Shown one piece after another: positions 36,081 to 43,323 of a DNA stretch of 64,000 bases; within the stretch, counting starts at the first letter, position 1, and every line of letters begins with the position of its first letter. Made by a program: the position numbers and the translations under genes. Below the pieces are notes generated by a model. The model saw only the letters and a program-made list of their open reading frames with translations, made no database searches and was not told the origin of the DNA. The DNA lies in NCBI RefSeq assembly GCF_014490785.1, contig NZ_CP051488.1, positions 3,038,001-3,102,000 of the forward strand, given 5' to 3'. The stretch comes from Kosakonia sp. SMBL-WEM22. Its GTDB lineage: Bacteria > Pseudomonadota > Gammaproteobacteria > Enterobacterales > Enterobacteriaceae.

Positions 36081-36638
36081 ATGCATGACAGCCTGCCTGC
36101 GGAAAAAGCGTACCGTATTCTTGAAGCTGGTCCCGTTATTCTGGTGTCCACCAGGGGGACAGATGGCCGGACGAATCTGATGACCGCAGGTTTCCACATG
36201 ATGATGCAGCATGCCCCACCGCTGGTCGGTGTGATTATCGGCCCCTGGGATTACAGCTATCAGGCGCTGTCAGATAGCGGGGAATGTGTTCTGGCTGTAC
36301 CGCCAGCCGGGATGGCAAAGGCCGTTGTGGACATCGGTAATTGCTCGGGAGAAACAGACGACAAATTTGCGCGTTTCGGCCTGACGCCCATTGCCGCGCA
36401 ATCGGTCAGTGCGCCTCTGGTAGATGAATGCCTGGCTAACCTGGAGTGCAGAGTGGTGGATGACCGACAGGTGCGGCGCTATAACCTGTGGGTGCTGGAA
36501 GTTCAGCGGATTTGGCTTGACAGCGCATGGCAGGAACTGCGTCTGCTCCACCATCAGGGCGATGGCCGTTTCAGTATCGACGGAGAGACGCTTGACCTCA
36601 GTGACAGGATGGTAAAATGGCGCGACCTGATGGATTGA
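36081..36638 (+). CDS. Flavin reductase (FMN-binding split barrel)
   Basis: A 185-residue protein with the flavin-reductase-like split-barrel pattern: TNLMTAGFHMMMQHAPPLVGV, SYQALSDSGECVLAVPP, GNCSGETDDKFARFGLTP and LECRVVDDRQVRRYNLWVLE. It probably reduces FMN with NAD(P)H or binds FMN to give electrons to a partner. CTGGAGG precedes the ATG. It closes the SDR operon and is followed by an inverted repeat. Confidence 0.8.
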   Translation: MHDSLPAEKAYRILEAGPVILVSTRGTDGRTNLMTAGFHMMMQHAPPLVGVIIGPWDYSYQALSDSGECVLAVPPAGMAKAVVDIGNCSGETDDKFARFGLTPIAAQSVSAPLVDECLANLECRVVDDRQVRRYNLWVLEVQRIWLDSAWQELRLLHHQGDGRFSIDGETLDLSDRMVKWRDLMD

Positions 36639-36670
36639 ATGTTATGCCATGCTAACCAGAATTGGTTAAT

Positions 36671-36707
36671 GGCGATACATTACCGAACATACCGGAAATG
36701 TATCGCC
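36671..36707. repeat. Inverted repeat between convergent genes
   Basis: GGCGATACATT and AATGTATCGCC are perfect 11-base complements separated by 15 bases. There is no T-run, so a termination role is uncertain. Confidence 0.6.
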
Positions 36708-36789
36708 ATGAATACAGGTGTTCCTTTTCCCCATACCCTGTATGTGGTTCATCCGGCAGACTAAGAGAAATCTCTCTTAACTCAATTGG

Positions 36790-37119
36790 TTAATCAATTA
36801 AATCCTTCAAATCCCCGGTTGCATTATGGCTTGAGTAACTGCTGAACTGCCCGAACAGAGGGTCCCATTGCTGGATATCAAGGTGGGCAATAAGGCCTTC
36901 ACGTGCAAAAGGGTCCGCACCGATCATGGACTGGACTTCATCGCGCGTCTCAGCCCTGAAAATAAGAAATCCCGCCCGCAGCGGCGTGTTTTTGAGTGGA
37001 CCGGACGCTAACAGTTTGCCCTGTTCTATCAGCCCCTTCAGATAAATCACATGCTCGCGCACAAAGGTATTCCACCCGGTGCCGTCCGGATGGTCCATTC
37101 TGACAATATAAATGTGCAT
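36790..37119 (-). CDS. YciI-like protein
   Basis: A 109-residue protein starting MHIYIVRMDHPDG with REHVIYLKGLIEQGKLLASG, LKNTPLRAGFLIF and IGADPFAREGLIAHLDIQQW. These are the YciI ferredoxin-like fold signatures; the His-Asp pair (AHL and earlier Asp) is kept. Proteins of this family act as small lyases or accessory enzymes in degradation pathways. It is divergent from the LysR gene at 37222, its likely regulator. The Shine-Dalgarno is weak. Confidence 0.75.
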   Translation of the reverse strand: MHIYIVRMDHPDGTGWNTFVREHVIYLKGLIEQGKLLASGPLKNTPLRAGFLIFRAETRDEVQSMIGADPFAREGLIAHLDIQQWDPLFGQFSSYSSHNATGDLKDLID

Positions 37120-37221
37120 CGTTTTCGCTGTCCTGTTCATGAGACAAAAAATAAGCATAATAAGTATTAGCAGTTTTTAAAATTCGCCAATATTGAGTTC
37201 TGAAACAACCAGGAGTAGCGA

Positions 37222-38115
37222 ATGCTGGATAAACTTACCGGAATGCGGGCCTTCGTTGTTGTGGTTCAGACAGGCTCTTTTGTTGCGGCCGCAGACCGGC
37301 TCGATATGTCGCCTCAGATGGTGGCTCGCCATATCGCCACACTTGAGAAGCAGCTTGAAACGCGCCTGCTTAACCGAACGACGCGTAGGCAAAGCCTGAC
37401 GCCGGCAGGCTCGCTGTACTACAGGCGTTGTGAAACAATTTTACAAGCCATCAACAGTGCAGAACGGGAAGCAAGCAGTTCGAGTGCGATTCTTGCAGGT
37501 ACGCTACGGCTGAATGCGCCGGTAACATTCGGCCGTTATGTCTTAGTGGATTTTTTGAGCATATTTCTTGAGCGTTATCCGCAAATGCGTATTGAACTTA
37601 TTCTTTCTGATGACGTTATTAATCCTGCTTCAGAAGATTTTGACCTGGTGATACGCATCGGCGAGCTTGATAAGAAACTCAGACTTGCGGCAAAACCGTT
37701 GCCTGCGTACCGATTTATTGCATGCGCTGCTCCTCAATACCTGGCAAAGTACGGTCATCCAGAACAACCTTCTGATCTGAAACATCATGAGTGTCTGGTT
37801 TTTGCACCTTGGTCTGCGGGATTAAGCCATTACTGGCCTTTTTCCAGCAGTGAGGGATATGCGGAAGTGATGGTAAACTCTCGCTTGGCTATTAACGACT
37901 GGGGAGCAATCCTTGAGGCGGCATTAAGAGGTACTGGCTTGCTATTTGGTTATGAAAAGGGACTTGAACGATTTATTAAAATGGGAAAACTCGTTCCTGT
38001 TCTGGAAGATTTTAATATTCCCCCTCGGGAAATGCATTTATTGTATGACCCTTCTCGGGCTAACGAAAACCGGTATAAAGTTTTTATTGACGAATTGTAT
38101 GAACATCTTAGCTAA
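37222..38115 (+). CDS. LysR-family regulator
   Basis: A 297-residue LysR protein of the DsdC/YafC-like branch: HTH in MLDKLTGMRAFVVVVQTGSF and SPQMVARHIATLEKQLETRL, then NRTTRRQSLTPAG and a substrate-binding domain (RLNAPVTFGRYVLVDFL). AGGAG precedes the ATG. It reads away from the YciI gene and probably activates it and itself. It is the last gene of the SDR cassette before the decayed second Rrf2 copy. A terminator follows at 38193. Confidence 0.85.
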   Translation: MLDKLTGMRAFVVVVQTGSFVAAADRLDMSPQMVARHIATLEKQLETRLLNRTTRRQSLTPAGSLYYRRCETILQAINSAEREASSSSAILAGTLRLNAPVTFGRYVLVDFLSIFLERYPQMRIELILSDDVINPASEDFDLVIRIGELDKKLRLAAKPLPAYRFIACAAPQYLAKYGHPEQPSDLKHHECLVFAPWSAGLSHYWPFSSSEGYAEVMVNSRLAINDWGAILEAALRGTGLLFGYEKGLERFIKMGKLVPVLEDFNIPPREMHLLYDPSRANENRYKVFIDELYEHLS

Positions 38116-38192
38116 TTATTCCGCCAAGCCTTTTAATAACAGCAATCTCACTTAGGCATCACTGCTGTCAGTCAATTTCACTGCAGATGCGC

Positions 38193-38220
38193 AATAGCCT
38201 ATCTCATTGGGCTATTTATT
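38193..38220 (+). terminator. Possible terminator after LysR gene
   Basis: AATAGCC and GGCTATT form a stem around ATCTCATT, followed by TATTTT. Confidence 0.55.
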
Positions 38221-38424
38221 TTGCCATTAGGAACGAACATTCACCTGAAAGCTGAGATGAAATTTCTTTTTTATTTAAGACACCTGACTTGTCTTGAAGT
38301 AAGGCTATCTCCTCTGTTCAGGTGGTTAAATTCAATCTGCCATTACAAAACCAGCAGAACGGTGTTAGAAGTGAGGGATTTTTGAAGTGCCCCCCTCCCT
38401 GGACATTCTCAGAATGGACAGTAC

Positions 38425-38640
38425 ATGCAATTTTATCCGTTGGAACAGACATCTGACTTAAACCGGATTCGTATTGATCATCAAGGATATATCTTCAGAG
38501 GTAACGGCACCTTGAATTGTATACATATGAATCATTACAAGTAATCCCAGAGTAGCCGGTTGACATTCCCGTTGTTGATACTCGATTGCTGCACTTTCAC
38601 TTATGACACTTTTGTTGTTGCATAAGAATCTTGTTTTCAT
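38425..38640 (-). pseudogene. Decayed second copy of the Rrf2 regulator
   Basis: The minus strand encodes IHMYTIQGAVTSEDISLMI and NTNPV, then a stop, then VRCLFQRI. This follows LIHMDKIRDPVTSEDIALMI and NTNPVVVRRLFQGL of the intact gene at 31210. The N-terminal part is rearranged and the wing and C-terminal domain are lost. The upstream operator and the divergent membrane gene are kept. Confidence 0.75.
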
Positions 38641-38662
38641 GTATCTTATATCATTACATGAA
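38636..38662. promoter_or_regulatory. Duplicate Rrf2 operator
   Basis: TTCATGTA-N11-TACATGAA, the same spacing as the dyad at 31690, with the same TCTTATA spacer core. It precedes the second membrane-protein gene. Confidence 0.65.
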
Positions 38663-38684
38663 GTTCTTATGAGGGGTACATACT

Positions 38685-39128
38685 ATGTCATTCGATAACG
38701 TTTTAGAGCAGTTCTGGGTTTGCATGGTAATAGCGCTGATGTCCAGTTGTACTTCAATCACCGTCACGCAACAGGAAATGTTCCGTCTTTTGCGAGAACG
38801 AATGGTCAAGATAAATGCCATGACAGGTTGTCTCCTCAGTTGCTTTTATTGTTTCAGTCACTGGGTGGTTTTAGTGGGTATGGCAATCTACAGGCCTGTT
38901 CTCCTTAATTCAGGATTTTGGTTAGTTGACCTTGCTGTTACTGCTTTCTTTACCATCGGTTTAACGTCCATATTCAGAGGTATTATTCTAATGATGATGA
39001 GAAATGCCATTGCCAAGGCGATTGAAGAAAAGGACATGAAAGACAACTTTGTTTATAGCATGTACAACACCATACGATATATTTTTCTTCGCAAGGATCG
39101 CCACCTCTGCGCCAGGTATGTTGAGTAA
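38685..39128 (+). CDS. DUF1360-like small membrane protein, copy 2
   Basis: A 147-residue paralogue of the gene at 31741. MSFDNVLEQFWVCMVIALMS, ITVTQQEMF and SCFYCFSHWVV are kept, as are the later helices and AIAKAIEEKDMKD. After DMKD the frame runs into a different, 24-residue tail (VYSMYNTIRYIFL...), so the 3' end has been altered. GAGGGG lies before the ATG. The Rrf2 operator is upstream, but its own regulator copy is dead; the intact Rrf2 could control both in trans. Confidence 0.65.
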   Translation: MSFDNVLEQFWVCMVIALMSSCTSITVTQQEMFRLLRERMVKINAMTGCLLSCFYCFSHWVVLVGMAIYRPVLLNSGFWLVDLAVTAFFTIGLTSIFRGIILMMMRNAIAKAIEEKDMKDNFVYSMYNTIRYIFLRKDRHLCARYVE

Positions 39129-39613
39129 TTAATAATAAATTGCTTTCACGCCAGTCTATAAACTCTTTTTTCCGCATCATCAGCGACGTCAGTATAGGCT
39201 TACTGCCGATGCTGAAATTCAATACCTGCGTGACGATTTGGTATAAATGAGATCTGATACGTGTGGCATATATAATAATCTCCAACCCAATTTCATCTTA
39301 GAATACTCTGAGTCAGTTTACATTATCGCTATATTCGCATGGAGTATTTCTTTGATTCTGGCAAAAGTAAAAATCAAAGACTGGGCATATATCATTCAAA
39401 TTAATAACCAACATACAGTATGAATGTTGTCAGCTTTTTTCCGTGTTTCTAAGGCGCGACCAGTCCCTCTTAAATATCATCCAAACGAAGTTTATTACGT
39501 GGAAACTCTTATTAATTGAACTTGAACTAGCATGCCTGAAGTAAGAGCACTGAGTAATGTTAACAGCATTTAAACCAAGTACCATTACCTTGCAATACAA
39601 GTGGAGCTTCATT
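39129..39613. other. Gap before the frame-disrupted gene
   Basis: AT-rich sequence of nearly 500 bases with no gene I could support. It may hold the promoter of the gene at 39614, but no clear -35/-10 pair was assigned. Confidence 0.4.
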
Positions 39614-40533
39614 ATGAAAAAAGAAAATAATCGCACTGACATTAAATACTCGATGACTGAGTGGTTAACTATACCTGAAGCCATACAACTGGCTCAACAC
39701 GAATTGAAGTTTAGATTAACAAAAAGTGATATATACAAGAATGCGCTGAGAGGAAACATCATCCTTTCCATTTATTTTCAGTCACCTATTACATTAAGAA
39801 AAATTCAAAAAGTAAAAAATAAATTAAAATTTAGACCTATAGAAAACTCATTAATCTCCCGCCTTTGCGCCCTCGAAAAAAAAGCTTTATCGAAGAAAAC
39901 AATCTGATACTCAGCACAGAAGGAAGATATTTACGCACTGCGCAAAGAATTATAGATACCAGCCTGGCTGGATATGAATATGTTCTTGTACAACGTCTAC
40001 TATCACAATCACTTAAAATCCCAGCGCCAATAACTGGAGCTAATGAATTCAATTATGGGCTGACGGTTACTATTTCAGGGGAAATATATCAAATATTTAT
40101 AAATTCCACATGGAATGACAGAATACGACAACAAACAGCGTTGCTCCCCGAAGATATCATTCTGGATATTTCCGAAAAAATATCCCATATTGAAGTAAAC
40201 AACACGCTGAGAAAAGCGTACTTTCCACTCTATAATTTACCTACTGATGCATGTTTTGTTATACGCCATTCAGAACTTGGAAAGCTTATAAACATCCCAA
40301 CCAAGTCGTTGGCCGTTAAACCCCGTATTTCAACGCCTCTATCACGTCTTTTCTGGCTTGCCTGTTATCATAATGAGGATATAAGGCCTTTACTTCGACA
40401 ACCTTATAAACTCTTATCCATCTTCGAGCAATGGGCCTCAGACGATGGCATCACAGATCGACTCAGCGGAGACACACTAAAAACCGCGCTAGAACGAGGC
40501 TCCCCAGTTTCACCATCATCTAAGATAGCATGA
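39614..40533 (+). pseudogene. ICE-associated protein split by an A8-run frameshift
   Basis: The first frame starts MKKENNRTDIKYSMTEWLTI and continues to RLCALEKKALSKKTI. At a run of eight A (39876-39883) the reading continues in the -1 frame with SFIEENNLILSTEGRYL and ends near 40533, giving about 305 residues in total. The second frame has no ATG of its own. Restoring one A joins both parts. Large hypothetical proteins at this place, before AlpA, are usual in related ICEs. One-base deletion, sequencing error or -1 slippage on A-AAA-AAA are all possible. The function is unknown. Confidence 0.6.
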
Positions 40534-40674
40534 TATTTATCATGCTAAAGTTTAAATCCGTATTAAGGATAATAGCCTCCTTGATATGGATTTATTAACT
40601 TCCATCCTAATCTTTCCTGTGCTTCTTTTGAGAACGCCGGGCGTCCACCGGTTATTTAACCACAGGAGAAAACA

Positions 40675-40869
40675 ATGACAGCACATCAGCTATTACGCCT
40701 GAAGCAAGTTGAAGAAAAAACTGGCCTGAAACGCTCTCAGATTTACCTGTATATGAAAAATGGAACCTTTCCACGTTCAATAAAAATTGGCCCGGCCAGT
40801 GTGGCCTGGCTCGAATCGGAAATTGATGAATGGATCAGCCTTAAATTGGCCGGACGTTCAATCAGTTAA
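40675..40869 (+). CDS. AlpA-family regulator of the ICE
   Basis: A 64-residue MerR-like winged HTH: LRLKQVEEKTGLKRSQIYLY, MKNGTFPRSIKIGPASVAW, LESEIDEWI. This is the AlpA/phage-excision-regulator family that activates excision and integrase in P4-like and ICE elements. GGAG lies before the ATG. It opens the transfer module. It may also act as a recombination directionality factor. Confidence 0.88.
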   Translation: MTAHQLLRLKQVEEKTGLKRSQIYLYMKNGTFPRSIKIGPASVAWLESEIDEWISLKLAGRSIS

Positions 40870-40921
40870 ACATGTCCGTTTATTTGCTCAACTTTTCCAT
40901 ATAGATTGAGGAGATAACAGA

Positions 40922-41509
40922 ATGATTCCATTAATTAATTACACCATCTTAACTGATGCGTTGCACGCTCTGAAAGTTGGGGATATTCGTCACTGCGAGT
41001 CCCTCGGATTCACTTTCGACGAAATGAATGCTCTTAATGAGTTATCACTCGATGAACTGTTTGCTGTCAGCCGGGCGGCGGCTCCCTTTGTTTCGGTCAG
41101 TGTCCGCCATGATGTTCTGCATCATTTACTGGCGCAGGCCCGACAGGAATACCGACAACAGCAGCAGATTAACCGGGCTATCCGGCTGGGCGGTTCTATC
41201 GCGTTGCTCAACCACTACTTTGGCCTGACGTCTAATGATGTCTGCCTTCGCCGACGGTTGCTGGGTGTCAGCGTGCCATATGGACGTACACCTGAGCCGG
41301 ATGAAGAGACAGATGCCGAGATCTGGCGGCAATGGCAGAAGTGCCGGATGGAAAACCTTGAATCCCCCGACGCGCTGATGGCCATTATGAAGGTTACTGA
41401 ACTCTTGCTACCAAGGTTCCAGGGACTGTCACTCACCATGGTATGGAGACGTATCACGCTTTGTGAAAAGGAAGTTGCCGCTAACAGGAGGGCACCAGAT
41501 GCCGGATGA
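40922..41509 (+). CDS. DUF2857-like ICE protein
   Basis: A 195-residue protein: INYTILTDALHALKVGD, GFTFDEMNALNELSLDELFA, RAIRLGGSIALLNHYFGL and VCLRRRLLGV. These match DUF2857 proteins typical of ICEs of this group, possibly DNA-binding regulators. It overlaps the next gene by 11 bases and GAGGAG stands before its ATG. The function is unknown, but it is always found in this module near AlpA. Confidence 0.7.
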   Translation: MIPLINYTILTDALHALKVGDIRHCESLGFTFDEMNALNELSLDELFAVSRAAAPFVSVSVRHDVLHHLLAQARQEYRQQQQINRAIRLGGSIALLNHYFGLTSNDVCLRRRLLGVSVPYGRTPEPDEETDAEIWRQWQKCRMENLESPDALMAIMKVTELLLPRFQGLSLTMVWRRITLCEKEVAANRRAPDAG

Positions 41510-41708
41510 GATCGATCGCGATCAGGAATTTAATGAGCAGCGCCTGGAGGAGATGATTGAACAGAGTCGTTTTAAGCCGGGGTCGACACCATCATTATTT
41601 CACTGTCGTGTATGTGGTAAACCCATTCCAGAAAAGCGACGGCAAGCACTGCCGGGTGTAACCACCTGTACGGAATGTCAGGAAAAACTTGAACGTAGTA
41701 GCCGCTGA
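41499..41708 (+). CDS. TraR/DksA-type zinc-finger protein
   Basis: A 69-residue protein with a four-cysteine zinc finger CRVCGKPIPEKRR...CTECQ, as in TraR/DksA and phage YbiI-like proteins. Residues 1-25 form an acidic helix (DEIDRDQEFNEQRLEEMIEQ). TraR acts on RNA polymerase through the secondary channel to change promoter choice. The ATG at 41499 has AGGAGG and overlaps the upstream gene. It is probably a regulator of transfer or host expression. Confidence 0.8.
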   Translation: MPDEIDRDQEFNEQRLEEMIEQSRFKPGSTPSLFHCRVCGKPIPEKRRQALPGVTTCTECQEKLERSSR

Positions 41709-41720
41709 CAGGAAAAAAAG

Positions 41721-41757
41721 GACGTGTAGAGATGTTATATCTCTGCACGTCTTTATT
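41721..41757 (+). terminator. Rho-independent terminator
   Basis: GACGTGTAGAGAT and ATCTCTGCACGTC form a 13-base stem with one mismatch, then TTTATTATT. It closes the alpA-DUF2857-traR unit. Confidence 0.75.
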
Positions 41758-42101
41758 ATTCACGGTGAATGTTAATACCACTCTCTCGTGTTTTTTAAAT
41801 CCTCATTATTCTCACTGCATCTTAAATACTCCACTATTTTTCTCTCTTCTTTTTGTTTTGAGTTTCTTATTTATATCCCTCACCAGATATTCGAATCTGA
41901 GAACGCCATTACAGCATAGTCGCCCCTATGGACATTAATTCGTCCTGACAGGGTATTGCTCTTTAACAAAATGGATCGGGCTGTCACGTAACCACAATTC
42001 AGGGTGCCGCTGAATGTTCTCGCTGACCCGTTAAAACCGGAATGCAGAACCGGGATGTGACTGGTTTATTTCATTTACTGTTTTTGATCAAAGGAAATTC
42101 C
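41758..42101. other. Promoter/leader region of the vir operon
   Basis: About 340 bases without a gene. AT-rich at left. Near 41957 lies TTGCTCTTTAACAAAATGG, a possible promoter or leader start. The transfer genes begin just after. Confidence 0.4.
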
Positions 42102-42320
42102 ATGAGAAAACCCGCTTATCACGTATTTGTTACCCAGGAAAGCCAGCCCGATGTGCAGGGCGAAACAAACACGTACTGGACAAAAGTTGGCGTGGCCTTC
42201 GCACATAACGGCAAGCCCGGTCTGAATATCGTTTTGATACCCGGTATTGCCGTCTCCGGCAGACTGGTGCTACTTGAACCCAGGGAAGATTGTGACATTT
42301 CACAGAATGCGGCCGCTTAA
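42102..42320 (+). CDS. small ICE protein before virB1
   Basis: A 72-residue protein: MRKPAYHVFVTQESQPDVQG, TYWTKVGVAFAHN, LNIVLIPGIAVSGRLVLLEP. It is a short beta-rich protein with the look of ICE/plasmid transfer-leader proteins, with a typical Shine-Dalgarno (AAAGGAAA) before the ATG. It is co-directional with virB1 and likely transcribed with it. I do not recognise a family. Confidence 0.6.
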   Translation: MRKPAYHVFVTQESQPDVQGETNTYWTKVGVAFAHNGKPGLNIVLIPGIAVSGRLVLLEPREDCDISQNAAA

Positions 42321-42392
42321 TCCATTTTCTCTTCTTCTCCCCCGGCGGCGTATTTTTCTATAAGCCGCCGGTCTCTCTGTTACGAGGCCAGC

Positions 42393-43037
42393 ATGCTTTC
42401 CACCACTGCCTTTCTGGCACTGGCGGTGCAGTGCGCCGCCAGTATTCACCCATCCACGGCACTTGACGTCGCGCGGGTCGAATCCGGTTTCCACCCTTAC
42501 GCCATTGCTGAAATCCTGCCAGACAGTCGGGGCGTGATTTCTCATTTTCCCACGAGCCTACCGGAGGCGGTCCGCCTCACCGGACAGCTGACTGCACAGG
42601 GCCGACGCTATTCGGTCGGCCTGATGCAAATCACCAGCACCAATTTCCGCCATTACGGCGTCACGGCCAGCGACCTGCTTAACCCTTGCATCAATCTGTC
42701 GGTATTTGAGCGCATTCTCGCCGACTGTTACCGGCGCGGCAGAACACTGAAACGGGCGCTCAGTTGTTACTACTCCGGCAACTTTGAAACCGGCCAGCGA
42801 CCGCAATCCGCCTTTAACCAGACCAGCTACGTACAGCGCATTGGCTATGTCGTCCCGTCCACCCGGGAAGACCGGCAGCGTGCCCCTGACCCGAGCACAC
42901 AACCGTCTGTCCGTTATCCCGCCGTTGTGCTGCGCGGCGAGCCTGCCGGTGCCACTGCGCCGGTCCTGACTTGCCTGCATTATCCCGGTTCCGTCATTCG
43001 CGGCGCTATCCCTGTTGTCCCTGATGAGGAGAAATGA
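42393..43037 (+). CDS. virB1: VirB1, lytic transglycosylase
   Basis: A 214-residue protein with the SLT-like catalytic Glu in LDVARVESGFHPYAIA (Glu29) and the patterns YSVGLMQITSTNF and ALSCYYSGNFETG. It opens peptidoglycan for assembly of the T4SS channel. The N-terminal hydrophobic part (FLALAVQCAASI) is short, as in conjugative VirB1. It starts the virB operon and overlaps the virB2 start region. Confidence 0.9.
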   Translation: MLSTTAFLALAVQCAASIHPSTALDVARVESGFHPYAIAEILPDSRGVISHFPTSLPEAVRLTGQLTAQGRRYSVGLMQITSTNFRHYGVTASDLLNPCINLSVFERILADCYRRGRTLKRALSCYYSGNFETGQRPQSAFNQTSYVQRIGYVVPSTREDRQRAPDPSTQPSVRYPAVVLRGEPAGATAPVLTCLHYPGSVIRGAIPVVPDEEK

Positions 43038-43039
43038 TC

Positions 43040-43312
43040 ATGCGTAAACGCCGTTACTCTGCTGTTGCTTCCATGCTGCTGTCTGCCCCGGCGCTGGCGG
43101 CAGACAGCGGATTTAACAAGGCCAATGAGACACTGAGCAATACTTCGACCGGCCTGCTGGGTCTGGCCGCCGTCACCATCACGCTGGCGACAATGTGGGT
43201 GGGCTACAAGGTGCTGTTCGATGGCAAGAGCCTGCACGACATGCGTAACGTCATCATCGGCGCGATCCTGATTGTTGGCGCGTCCGGCTTCGGTGCCTAC
43301 TGGGCATCATAA
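43040..43312 (+). CDS. virB2: VirB2, T4SS pilin
   Basis: A 90-residue protein with a long signal peptide (MRKRRYSAVASMLLSAPALA, cleaved after ALA) and two hydrophobic helices separated by a charged loop (GYKVLFDGKSLHDMRN). The order and size are those of VirB2/TrbC pilins, which form the conjugative pilus. I prefer the ATG at 43040, eight bases after GAGGAG, over the one at 43034. Confidence 0.88.
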   Translation: MRKRRYSAVASMLLSAPALAADSGFNKANETLSNTSTGLLGLAAVTITLATMWVGYKVLFDGKSLHDMRNVIIGAILIVGASGFGAYWAS

Positions 43313-43323
43313 GGGAGGCAACG

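Noticed and set aside
35465..36212. Minus-strand frames of 164 and 171 codons
   Set aside because: They are antisense to the third SDR and flavin reductase genes, which have motifs and good ribosome sites.
39865..39903. Separate start for the second half of the split gene
   Set aside because: Only a TTG without a Shine-Dalgarno is available; joining the halves at the A8-run is simpler.
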